Shown piece after piece: positions 1-6,157 of a DNA stretch of 6,161 bases. The stretch spans positions 1-6,161 of the forward strand of contig DAIDAB010000130.1 of the NCBI GenBank assembly GCA_027310845.1, in the 5' to 3' direction. Below the pieces are notes generated by a model. That model ran no database searches and was not told the origin of the DNA. It worked only from the letters and a program-made list of their open reading frames with translations. Origin of the DNA: a bacterium. Its GTDB lineage: Archaea; Thermoproteota; Nitrososphaeria; Nitrososphaerales; CADDZS01. How positions within the stretch are numbered: the first letter of the stretch is position 1; every line of letters starts with the position of its first letter. The position numbers and the translations under genes are program-made.

Positions 1-1
1 G

Positions 2-3000
2 CAGTGGGTCTCAAACTGGCTTTCAGCATGTGATCTGCTCGGGGTGAGAAACCTGTTCTACTTGGACCAGTTCACCACAAGTGGCATCGGCTCACCGTGG
101 ATAATGAACTTCATACAATCCAATCCAACCGCGCAAACATATTATTCGAATGGTCAGCCCGCAGATTACATCTCCTTTGACAATCCGGCCGTTGCAAAAG
201 CTGTGGAGAGTGACCTAACCGTACTCTATTCGTATTACGGAAACCACACGTCCTGGGTTGGACTAGGGACTGGTTCAACTCAGGACAATCCGTACTACGC
301 AGGAAATGGCGCTCTCCCCTCGTTGGGTTACTCCAATTCCTCAATACAGCAATTTGTTAATTCGGTCTATTTTCAAAGGGACCTAAATCAGACTGGGTTC
401 CTCCCGAGCGGAGGGCTAGATCCACTGTGGGCATCATTCAGAAATATTGGGAATACCATCCCTCTCTCTTCAGGCAACTATGCAAATCCTTCATTGTTTG
501 AAGTGTATGGGAATGTAACTTTCGCTCACATGCTCGCGATGAGGTTCTACATCCCGCAGAGCGAACAATCAATAGATCTCTCGTGGTACGGAAACATTGT
601 TGGTAGCCCAAGCAATCTAGAAACGATGATCTTTGCAGATCACAGCGGTTCTTTTAATCCAAAGCAAGCACCACTTGCAACACAAAACGAGTCCTCTTCC
701 ACAATCTCTTCCACAGCAGGATGGCAGGGGCCGATACAATACAGCGCAGTTTTTTCACCAGGATATTATTGGGTCGTTTTCGAAACCTCTTCGAGCAACA
801 GTCAAAATTATTATGGCATTTACACAGAGAACCAGCAAGGATCCAGTTCTAATGCACTCTCTTCTTCATCATCTGGTTTTTCACTGAATGGAAAATGGTT
901 AGCTGCCGGTTCTAGCGTGCTCTGGATAAAGGATACGAGCGGTTCAAATCTGACAATCTACCCGTACCAGTCTACAACTTCTAGCCTGCCGCTTTCTCAA
1001 ACCTTTGTTGCCAGTAGTTCTTTCTCGTTCAATACAGTATTCCTTTTCCTGGGCCCAAGACAGTACAGTCCAGTGACTGCAACGATTTCTATAATCGATC
1101 AGACAAACGGTGGGCAGGTACTAGCTCAAGGGCTCTTAAGTCAGGCTCTGATCCATGGCCTTGAAAACTGGGTTCCTGTGTCACTGGGAAATGGTGTAAC
1201 TACAACAAGCGGTCACACTTACACGATTCAAATCACCGAACAAACTGGAGATAATTCCTGGAGCGGCGTAGTCCAAGCTCTAAATTCAAATCCTTCTGTT
1301 GCAGGATTCCAAAACCAAACTCAGTCCTGGCTCTTTAAGCTTGGTTTCATGAATTTCGCGCAAACCCACTTCGATTACACTGCATTCAATGCGGGAACAA
1401 ATGCAGTAAAGGCAAATCAGACGCTTGCTTTCCGATTCTACCCCTCCACGAACGAGACACTTCAGTCAGTCGAACTCTTAATGAAAAGCCAGAGTTCAAG
1501 CAAGGCTTTTTACACCTCAGGGACGCTCACGGTTGCGCTCTGGAGCAGTGCGCCCTCAGGCTCGTCTCCCGCCTCCCCAATACTTCAGTCAGTTACCTTG
1601 CCCGGATCTTTCATACCACTGAACGGCTTACTAACTGTTCCAGCTTTCACCTGGCAAGTGACAGGCGGTCAACCGTACTGGATAGTGCTATCCAGCAGTG
1701 ACCCTGTCGGATATACCCTTGCTCAATTTGCAAACCCATACTTCTCACCAGTCCTGCTCTCCACCAACAATGGCGCAACTTGGCAGAATCCCAGCCAAGG
1801 CGCGACAGACCTGAGCTATCAGGTCGTGCTTTCTGGAGAAACAATAGGAAACCCAGCTGTCAGTGTTGCGACGCTCGCTCTTTCATCACCATCGACTGTC
1901 TTCGCAGAGCCATTCACTGTTTCCTCGCAGACTCAGATATCTGGCCTTTATTTGGGTCCGATTGGATTGCAACAAGCGCAAAACCCCAATAATCAACTCG
2001 TCGTATCCATACAACCAGATAACGGCTTTGGCGAGCCTTCAGGAGTCGTGCTTGCATCAGGTTCGATCAGCGCAGGTAACATCACAACGTCATCTCCAAA
2101 TTACATCGGATTCCCATCTGTTGTAAAACTCGTGCAAGGACAGAAGTACTGGATCGTCGTGCAACCTCTGGGAGGAAGCTATTTCGTAGAGCCAGACATC
2201 TATTCATTGCCCCCAAGCGGCATACCATCAGGTTATACCGCATTGCTATCTACAAACGGGGGAAGTTCTTGGAACCAAGTTAGTGGTAACCAGACCGAGA
2301 TACTCGCATACGGCCTCGCTTCTCCCTATTTATTGCTGCCAACTTTCAACACTTCCGCAATATTCCAACTCCTAGCAGACCACGCCTTTTCCACACAATC
2401 CGGATTGCTCAAGGGTTGGAACGCTTACACTCAAGTCTCAGAGGCAAACACATTCTATTCGATTGTGACTTCATTTCAAAGTCTCACGGGACAAAGTTGG
2501 ATATTTTCTGCAGGCGTCGATTCAAACGTAGTAAACCAGCTTGGCTACGGCAGTAATATGATCGGGGTGGGTGGCCCGATTGGTGATTGCTCTAACCTCA
2601 ACAAATATCTTCTCGGCGAGGCGCCATTAGAAAACACCCAGTATCTCGGGATAACAAATTCGAGCCTCCTCTCAAAGTGCCTAGCTCCGAATGCAAGTTC
2701 GCTGGCCAAGGAACTCAATTATTTGGTTTACGCAAATCATGATGCAGGGCCAAACTCAAATTCGAAGATACTTGTAGTTGGAGACACTCAATCAAGCAGC
2801 AATATTTCCTCTTACCTTTCTAATGCGTTCATTGTCACGAACACAGTACTCGGGTCTAACCCAAACCTCTTTCTGCCAGGCGCATTATCAACATACTCTG
2901 CAGTCATCTGGCTCTCAAACTCGAATTCGACAGCCTATTCAGCTGCCATAGAGAGCTATGTGAATGCAGGAGGCCAGCTCATCGTGGGTGCTCCATCCTC

Positions 3001-4063
3001 TCTAGTACCCAATTGGCTGTACCCTCTCATTGGTTTCAATCCTTCTTCAATACCAAATTCCAACATCACAGCTCCTGGGAGTATCCAGCGCTTGTATGAT
3101 ACATTGACCAACCATACGAATTACAGTCAAGGCCCAACGCTTAGAGTTCTAACGAATACCACCTGGGTTTCCTCGGGCGACGGGCTGAATTTGGCTGAAA
3201 ACAATCTTAGCAGCGGAAAAGTCGTGTTTGTGCAGTTCGCGAGCGGGAACATTACAGTTTCTCCTCAAATGTCAAACCAGCTCATTGTTCTTTCAAACAT
3301 CGTCGCAAACAACCTGAACAGTCATGGATCAAGCCCGTTCTGGTATGGAACAGGTATTCAGTCAGGAGGAAATTCGCAGACCATCTATAGCATAACTGGT
3401 GGAAGTGGATCGCCGCTACTCGTCTGGTTATCGAATCCGTCCGATTCAAACGTAAGTATTTCTCTGGAGCTTAACGCTTCATACTACGGTCTACCTTCCC
3501 AGTGGAGTCTGATTGACATGTCCAACCTGCACATCTCATTTGGTAGTGGGCCTTTGGTTTCTATCAACTCGACACTGCCGCCACAGTCTTGGATACCGTT
3601 CTATGTCGTTCCTTATGCTAGTGAATCGATTGAGCTGTTTTCTAATGTGGGGCTTGTCAGGCAGCTTCTCTATCCGAATCAGGGGTTGTACTACTTTGGA
3701 GGAGTGCAGAACCAGTCTGCGTTCACGGCTCTCAAATCATTGCTGTCGGTGCAGAATGTGACGCTCAATGACAAGACGAACCTATCTCCAGCGCCATCAG
3801 CGACTGCCTTAATGGCTCAAACTAAAGGGTGGTACTACGATACCAACAGCAATACACTCTTTGTAAAGTACGTATCAACTGGTAATGATAGTGTGCGCGT
3901 GTTCTATTCGGCGACCAAAAGCCCTTCGACATCAGGTTTGTTTTCGTTTCTGTTAGACTTTGGAATCGTTGCAATAATTGTAGCGGCAGTCTCAGTGTTT
4001 CTGTACGTTCGATCAAGGAATAGAAGAAATACAATACACGGTGAAACCGTCGTACCGGGCTAA
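2..4063 (+). CDS. Large membrane-anchored surface protein, GH42-like glycoside hydrolase architecture (5' partial)
   Basis: Residues are numbered from the GTG at 44, but the frame is open back to position 2 with protein-like sequence (helix, then strand RNLFYLDQ), so the true start is upstream and the GTG is probably internal. Domains: 1-150, part of a TIM-like barrel resembling GH42 beta-galactosidases (SFDNPAV, W71-V-G-L-G, GYSNSSIQQFV, LWASFR at 129-133); about 155-600 and 603-758, beta-sandwich domains; 766-903, a mixed helix/strand region with C849 and C879; 906-1090, a Rossmann-like GATase1-type domain (KILVVGD, YSAVIWLS, YVNAGGQLIVGAP) like the GH42 trimerisation domain; 1110-1195 and 1196-1290, beta domains; 1298-1322, a membrane helix followed by RSRNRR. 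About 29 N-x-S/T sequons and very few charged residues indicate an extracellular, glycosylated protein held by a C-terminal anchor. Activity on polysaccharides is inferred; the usual Asn-Glu acid/base is not visible. It could also be a non-catalytic S-layer-associated or binding protein. The stop is TAA. The surface-protein call is firm; the hydrolase relationship is moderate. Confidence 0.85.
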   Translation, partial: QWVSNWLSACDLLGVRNLFYLDQFTTSGIGSPWIMNFIQSNPTAQTYYSNGQPADYISFDNPAVAKAVESDLTVLYSYYGNHTSWVGLGTGSTQDNPYYAGNGALPSLGYSNSSIQQFVNSVYFQRDLNQTGFLPSGGLDPLWASFRNIGNTIPLSSGNYANPSLFEVYGNVTFAHMLAMRFYIPQSEQSIDLSWYGNIVGSPSNLETMIFADHSGSFNPKQAPLATQNESSSTISSTAGWQGPIQYSAVFSPGYYWVVFETSSSNSQNYYGIYTENQQGSSSNALSSSSSGFSLNGKWLAAGSSVLWIKDTSGSNLTIYPYQSTTSSLPLSQTFVASSSFSFNTVFLFLGPRQYSPVTATISIIDQTNGGQVLAQGLLSQALIHGLENWVPVSLGNGVTTTSGHTYTIQITEQTGDNSWSGVVQALNSNPSVAGFQNQTQSWLFKLGFMNFAQTHFDYTAFNAGTNAVKANQTLAFRFYPSTNETLQSVELLMKSQSSSKAFYTSGTLTVALWSSAPSGSSPASPILQSVTLPGSFIPLNGLLTVPAFTWQVTGGQPYWIVLSSSDPVGYTLAQFANPYFSPVLLSTNNGATWQNPSQGATDLSYQVVLSGETIGNPAVSVATLALSSPSTVFAEPFTVSSQTQISGLYLGPIGLQQAQNPNNQLVVSIQPDNGFGEPSGVVLASGSISAGNITTSSPNYIGFPSVVKLVQGQKYWIVVQPLGGSYFVEPDIYSLPPSGIPSGYTALLSTNGGSSWNQVSGNQTEILAYGLASPYLLLPTFNTSAIFQLLADHAFSTQSGLLKGWNAYTQVSEANTFYSIVTSFQSLTGQSWIFSAGVDSNVVNQLGYGSNMIGVGGPIGDCSNLNKYLLGEAPLENTQYLGITNSSLLSKCLAPNASSLAKELNYLVYANHDAGPNSNSKILVVGDTQSSSNISSYLSNAFIVTNTVLGSNPNLFLPGALSTYSAVIWLSNSNSTAYSAAIESYVNAGGQLIVGAPSSLVPNWLYPLIGFNPSSIPNSNITAPGSIQRLYDTLTNHTNYSQGPTLRVLTNTTWVSSGDGLNLAENNLSSGKVVFVQFASGNITVSPQMSNQLIVLSNIVANNLNSHGSSPFWYGTGIQSGGNSQTIYSITGGSGSPLLVWLSNPSDSNVSISLELNASYYGLPSQWSLIDMSNLHISFGSGPLVSINSTLPPQSWIPFYVVPYASESIELFSNVGLVRQLLYPNQGLYYFGGVQNQSAFTALKSLLSVQNVTLNDKTNLSPAPSATALMAQTKGWYYDTNSNTLFVKYVSTGNDSVRVFYSATKSPSTSGLFSFLLDFGIVAIIVAAVSVFLYVRSRNRRNTIHGETVVPG
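506..1288 (+). other. Beta-sandwich region A-B of the surface protein (protein domains)
   Basis: Residues about 155-415 of the surface protein (numbered from position 44). Two divergent all-beta units can be seen, each with a strand motif of small and aromatic residues ending in a Y-x-x or YW hydrophobic strand: PGYYWVVFETSS at 239-250 and SGHTYTIQIT at 389-398. Between them lies a Ser-rich low-complexity linker around 264-280 (NALSSSSSGFS). They resemble the choice-of-anchor type beta-sandwiches often found in secreted prokaryotic proteins. Their role here (carbohydrate binding or spacing) is inferred. Boundaries are approximate. Confidence 0.45.
1385..2317 (+). repeat. Two tandem beta-sandwich repeats (C and D) within the surface protein
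   Basis: This is a protein-level repeat covering residues about 448-600 and 603-758. The clearest shared pieces are GGQPYWIVLSS (541-551) against QGQKYWIVVQP (698-708), and LLSTNNGATWQ (571-581) against LLSTNGGSSWN (734-744). Spacings of about 157 and 163 residues indicate two copies of one domain of about 160 residues, placed back to back. The DNA is not obviously repetitive between the copies, so the duplication is old. The closest style I recognise is the choice-of-anchor beta-sandwich. Ligand binding is unproven. Confidence 0.65.
2759..3313 (+). other. GATase1-like (GH42 trimerisation-type) domain of the surface protein
   Basis: Residues about 906-1090. Alternating hydrophobic strands and helices give a flavodoxin/Rossmann-like pattern: KILVVGD, an extended stretch, YSAVIWLS, helix SAAIESYVNAG, then GQLIVGAP and, later, GKVVFVQFASG. 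In GH42-type enzymes a domain of this class-I-amidotransferase-like fold follows the barrel and makes subunit contacts, and it lacks glutaminase catalysis. No nucleophile-elbow cysteine is present here, which agrees with a structural role. The position after the putative barrel and before beta domains matches the GH42 order. Confidence 0.5.
3935..4009 (+). other. C-terminal transmembrane anchor of the surface protein
   Basis: Residues 1298-1322 form one strongly hydrophobic helix of about 25 residues (core FGIVAIIVAAVSVFLYV). It is followed by the basic cluster RSRNRR and a tail of about 11 residues to the stop. By the positive-inside rule the large N-terminal part is outside and the short tail is in the cytoplasm, the usual topology of archaeal anchored exoproteins. 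Confidence 0.85.
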
Positions 4064-4137
4064 AGATACCCTGTTCTCTGACAAGTTCAATCGCGCAGGT
4101 GACTGGAGTTAATTCTTACAAATACTACTCTCCTTCT

Positions 4138-4171
4138 AGATTCGAGATTAAAACACCCCAGTTGCGAATCT
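4138..4171. repeat. Inverted repeat in the convergent intergenic spacer
   Basis: AGATTCG (4138-4144) and CGAATCT (4165-4171) are exact reverse complements, 7 bp each, with a 20-nt loop. An alternative 6-bp pairing, GAGATT/AATCTC (4144-4149 with 4167-4172), overlaps it. It sits about 75 nt after the stop of the surface-protein gene in the 225-bp spacer between convergent genes. It might help end transcription or protect the 3' end, but there is no strong T tract directly after it, and a chance match is quite possible. Confidence 0.25.
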
Positions 4172-4288
4172 CAAGCCTAAATGGAAGCAACCAAGTTGAA
4201 CTGCATTGGTAGCGATAAGCTTGCTTTTCTGCTCACTATTACCTGCTAAATTCGCACTTAAATTCTAGATTGCAACAAGTAATGAACT

Positions 4289-5185
4289 TCACTCGATTTT
4301 TCTGTTCAACGAATAAAGTACGACCGTAGCCACGGTCAGCATTATCCAAACCAAGAATAGGGCCACCGAGATAATCACATCGAAATCTGGAAGGCCGCCA
4401 CCATGTAAGAATGCGTCATAGGTCAGGATACTTTTTGCAATGGCCACAATGAGAGCAATAATTGCGGCTCCCCCGTAGAACTCAAGAGGATGTTTTATTG
4501 CAGTGAAATCAACAAGTTTAGCAATTGGATTCGTTGAAAGAGAAGTGCCTGATCGACTCGGGCTATTTCCAGAAAGGGCTCTTGTGGATACCTCGTACTC
4601 CATGATCCCAAGGCTGAGTTTCCTTGCTTCTGGTAGAATATCAGTCTTCTCGGAAGAACGCGATACCATTGTTGAAACGGCTACCTTGCTATAGGCCCTA
4701 AACGGGGAGCGCGCGTCATGAACTGGCAAACCATAGACGGTCAAAAGCGAGGTGTGATAATCTTCAGAGAGGTCAACTTGTCTCAGAGGAGTTCGGCTCC
4801 CGATGACAATGTCTGCCTCGCGTTTTAATACGGAATTGACAAGTTTCAAAATACTCGAGGTTTCACATACCGAATCTGTTGGGAGTGTAACCAAGACGTC
4901 TGCGCGGGCTTGGCTTGCAGCGAGAAAGAGTGACCGCATCCCTGCCCCGATCCCCAGGCGATGCGGTTGAGTTATCACCTGTGCATTAAGCGTCTGCGCA
5001 ATCTTGGCCGTTGAATCAGTAGATGCGTCATCACAAACTACGATTTCGCCAGAGATTGAGCTGAGAGGTGAAATTATCCTCTCAATCACGCCTTCGTTGT
5101 TATGAGCAAGGATTCCGATGATTATCTTCGGTTGATTTCTTGCATGGGCCTCGCCCTGAAGAAGACTTGACCCCTCGTTTTGCAT
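4289..5185 (-). CDS. GT2 family glycosyltransferase, dolichyl-phosphate-mannose-synthase-like, with C-terminal membrane tail
   Basis: 298 residues, ATG start, TGA stop. The GT-A fold begins at about residue 20 (IIIGILAHNNEGVIERII), followed by the nucleotide-binding VVCDDASTDST (49-59), the GIGAGMRSLFLAA helix (78-90), ADVLVTLPTD (95-104), VIGSR (127-131), DARSPFRAY (157-165) and the acceptor-side segment LPEARKLSLGIMEYEV. Two membrane helices (about 235-253 and 267-291) end the protein. This order is that of archaeal DPM1-like enzymes, which move a sugar from a nucleotide donor to a polyprenyl phosphate at the inner face of the membrane. Oddly, the DxD motif, usually DADG, reads PTDS here, so only the second Asp is kept, and the usual SGFR reads SPFR. 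Either donor binding has changed or activity is lost. The start is well placed, about 20 residues before the domain. The gene stands apart from the upstream gene by 206 bp and has its own candidate TATA box. Substrate unknown. Confidence 0.88.
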   Translation of the reverse strand: MQNEGSSLLQGEAHARNQPKIIIGILAHNNEGVIERIISPLSSISGEIVVCDDASTDSTAKIAQTLNAQVITQPHRLGIGAGMRSLFLAASQARADVLVTLPTDSVCETSSILKLVNSVLKREADIVIGSRTPLRQVDLSEDYHTSLLTVYGLPVHDARSPFRAYSKVAVSTMVSRSSEKTDILPEARKLSLGIMEYEVSTRALSGNSPSRSGTSLSTNPIAKLVDFTAIKHPLEFYGGAAIIALIVAIAKSILTYDAFLHGGGLPDFDVIISVALFLVWIMLTVATVVLYSLNRKIE

Positions 5186-5210
5186 TCTGAATTAACGGCA
5201 ACGGGATCCG

Positions 5211-5217
5211 AAATAAG
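5211..5217 (-). promoter_or_regulatory. Candidate TATA-like box for the glycosyltransferase gene
   Basis: On the minus strand this reads CTTATTT, preceded by GGAAATC. Its centre is about 29 nt before the A of the ATG at 5185, which fits an archaeal TATA box with transcription starting at or next to the start codon. No Shine-Dalgarno sequence is visible in TTAATTCAG just before the ATG, which agrees with a leaderless mRNA. The match is only AT-rich, so it is a weak call. Confidence 0.3.
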
Positions 5218-5362
5218 GATTTCCACGGTGGCAAAGTCGGGTGTTAATTTCTCATGGAAGGCCATAATTGAACTTCACCCAATTTGCGTAAAATTCAATA
5301 TTGACTACACCTCGGCTTCCTTCACTACAATTACAGCAGCCACAGGCGTTGAATGAATCAGG

Positions 5363-5394
5363 AAAATACGGGCCAGGTCAAGTAGCCGTGGCTA
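5363..5394 (-). terminator. Weak candidate terminator after the winged-helix gene
   Basis: On the minus strand the short dyad TAGC-CACG-GCTA (plus 5383-5394) overlaps the TAG stop of the winged-helix gene and is followed about 16 nt later by TTTT (5363-5366). Archaeal termination mainly uses T-rich tracts, and this one is short, so support is poor. The rest of the 206-bp gap (5186-5391) holds the glycosyltransferase promoter candidate and no convincing gene. Confidence 0.15.
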
Positions 5395-5805
5395 GCGAAT
5401 GATTGTAGCAGACAGTGGATTCTCAAGAGATCTGCTCTTGGAAGACCAAACAGTCCTTTCCCCTTCGGCTATTGTTCCAAAATTGGAGAAGAAATCACGC
5501 AAATATTCTCTCCCTTTCTGCGTAATGGAATAGCGCACACGAGAGCCGCTTGTCTGGAGCGTTTCTATGAGTCCTGTCATCTCAAGAATCGAAATGTATT
5601 TCCGGCATTCTTTGAAGCTCAAATTCGCACAAGACATGAGCTGTGTGCTTCCGCATGTGTCCAGTGAAACAGTCAGGATGTCCGCTATCACATCTAGTGA
5701 GCTTCTCTTACTCGAGGTCGAATAAGGATTCTTGGTCAAAGCGCTAACCTTGGTAGGCCTTGCCTCAGATTCTATCTGAGCGACCGTTGCAATTTGTGGG
5801 TTCAA
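5392..5805 (-). CDS. Winged helix-turn-helix DNA-binding protein (archaeal small wHTH type)
   Basis: 137 residues from a TTG start that directly follows the TAG stop of the upstream gene; it ends in TAG. The wHTH covers about 33-109: helix 1 SSLDVIADILTVS, helix 2 around STQLMSCAN, recognition helix LSFKECRKYISILEMTG (62-78), then the wing IETLQTSGSRVRYSIT and a final helix QKGREYLRDFFSNF. This matches the small PhiH1/HTH_45-like regulators that are plentiful in Thaumarchaeota and relatives; the target is unknown. There is no ATG or GTG before the domain. Two TTG starts compete: 5805, with GAGGAG (5818-5823) a long 12 nt away, and 5739, with AAGGT (5747-5751) 7 nt away, which would give 115 residues, nearer the family's size. 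The upstream membrane-protein gene is in the same frame with only TAG between, so the two are surely co-transcribed, and readthrough to a 245-residue fusion is formally possible. The residues after the wHTH (about 111-137) are basic and unassigned. Confidence 0.8.
   Translation of the reverse strand: MNPQIATVAQIESEARPTKVSALTKNPYSTSSKRSSLDVIADILTVSLDTCGSTQLMSCANLSFKECRKYISILEMTGLIETLQTSGSRVRYSITQKGREYLRDFFSNFGTIAEGERTVWSSKSRSLENPLSATIIR
5739..5751 (-). promoter_or_regulatory. Possible ribosome binding site and alternative TTG start of the winged-helix gene
   Basis: On the minus strand AAGGT (5751-5747) lies 7 nt before a TTG whose first base is 5739. AGGT matches the core of the archaeal Shine-Dalgarno consensus. 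Starting here would give LTKNPYS as the N-terminus, about 10 residues before helix 1, which suits the length of the family better than the TTG at 5805. The match is four to five bases, so it is suggestive only. Confidence 0.35.
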
Positions 5806-6129
5806 CTAAGCTTCAAGCTCCTCTGATTTCCTTTCGTCTTCTGTTTCGGGAGATCTCTGAACGATCTGTTGCTGCTCCTTCTTCATGAGAAAGTACCTTG
5901 CTCCAATCAATCGGATTTCGTAACCAAGCTCGTCAGCTACTGAGGCAATCGTCGCGGACAGAATGCCCCAGCCAAGTCCTGTAAGCCCCGTATATCCAAG
6001 CGCTTCGAATACCACGGTCAGGGGAATTACCGTAGCACCCATGTGAACTAGGAGATCCTTGATCCGATTCTTTGATTTGACCGCCTTTTGGACATCTATC
6101 TGACCCGGAGAGGAGGATTCGTGAGGCAA
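5806..6129 (-). CDS. Small two-helix membrane protein, unknown function
   Basis: 107 residues from a TTG at 6129, stop TAG. I do not recognise the family. A polar, basic N-terminus (about 1-25, VQKAVKSKNRIKD) leads into a hydrophobic helix, about 26-45 (VHMGATVIPLTVVFEALG), a Gly-rich turn (GYTGLTGLG), a second, weaker hydrophobic helix, about 52-67 (GWGILSATIASVADELG), and a highly charged tail (MKKEQQQ to EELEA) that is probably cytoplasmic. The frame is open to the window edge, so a start further upstream is possible, but a TATA-like box about 25 nt before the TTG favours a leaderless start there. An ATG at 6042 (M30) would cut into helix 1 and is less likely. The gene abuts the winged-helix gene in the same frame, which suggests shared function, perhaps as a membrane partner or sensor for that regulator; this is inference. 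Confidence 0.6.
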   Translation of the reverse strand: MPHESSSPGQIDVQKAVKSKNRIKDLLVHMGATVIPLTVVFEALGYTGLTGLGWGILSATIASVADELGYEIRLIGARYFLMKKEQQQIVQRSPETEDERKSEELEA

Positions 6130-6149
6130 CTTGAGAGTCGGTTGAGGGT

Positions 6150-6157
6150 AATATATT
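6150..6157 (-). promoter_or_regulatory. Candidate TATA box for the membrane-protein/winged-helix operon
   Basis: AATATATT on the minus strand, within TTACAATATATTACCC, is the most TATA-like sequence seen in the minus-strand upstream regions. Its centre is about 24-25 nt before the TTG at 6129, so an archaeal promoter here would start transcription almost exactly at that codon. The window ends just upstream, so any BRE element is only partly visible. Confidence 0.45.

Noticed and set aside
44..46. GTG at 44 as the start of the surface protein
   Set aside because: The frame is open and protein-like back to position 2, no signal peptide follows the GTG, and the first residues read as the middle of a barrel fold, so the gene is 5' truncated by the window.
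1459..1593. Direct repeat ACTTCAGTCAGT (1459-1470 and 1582-1593)
   Set aside because: Both copies are in frame and encode LQSV in beta strands of one domain; this is explained by similar strand sequences rather than a DNA element.
111..2126. Several open frames of 60-90 codons on either strand inside the surface-protein gene
   Set aside because: They overlap a long, clearly coding frame and have random-looking compositions rich in His, Arg, Cys and Ser; they are shadows.
4181..4249. 22-residue plus-strand open frame (MEATKLNC...) in the convergent spacer
   Set aside because: Very short, with no Shine-Dalgarno sequence or TATA-like box at a sensible distance; expected by chance.
4503..4694. 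63-codon plus-strand frame opposite the glycosyltransferase
   Set aside because: It is antisense to a gene with clear conserved motifs and shows no domain features of its own.
5228..5356. 42-residue plus-strand open frame starting with GTG (MAKSGVNFSWKAII...)
   Set aside because: It has no clear ribosome binding site or promoter, lies across the minus-strand promoter region, and resembles no family I know. A real small protein is not excluded, but support is too thin.
5806..5808. TAG as a pyrrolysine codon
   Set aside because: No Pyl genes are in view, TAG also ends the winged-helix gene, and a TTG start with a plausible ribosome site exists downstream; kept only as one option within the readthrough finding.
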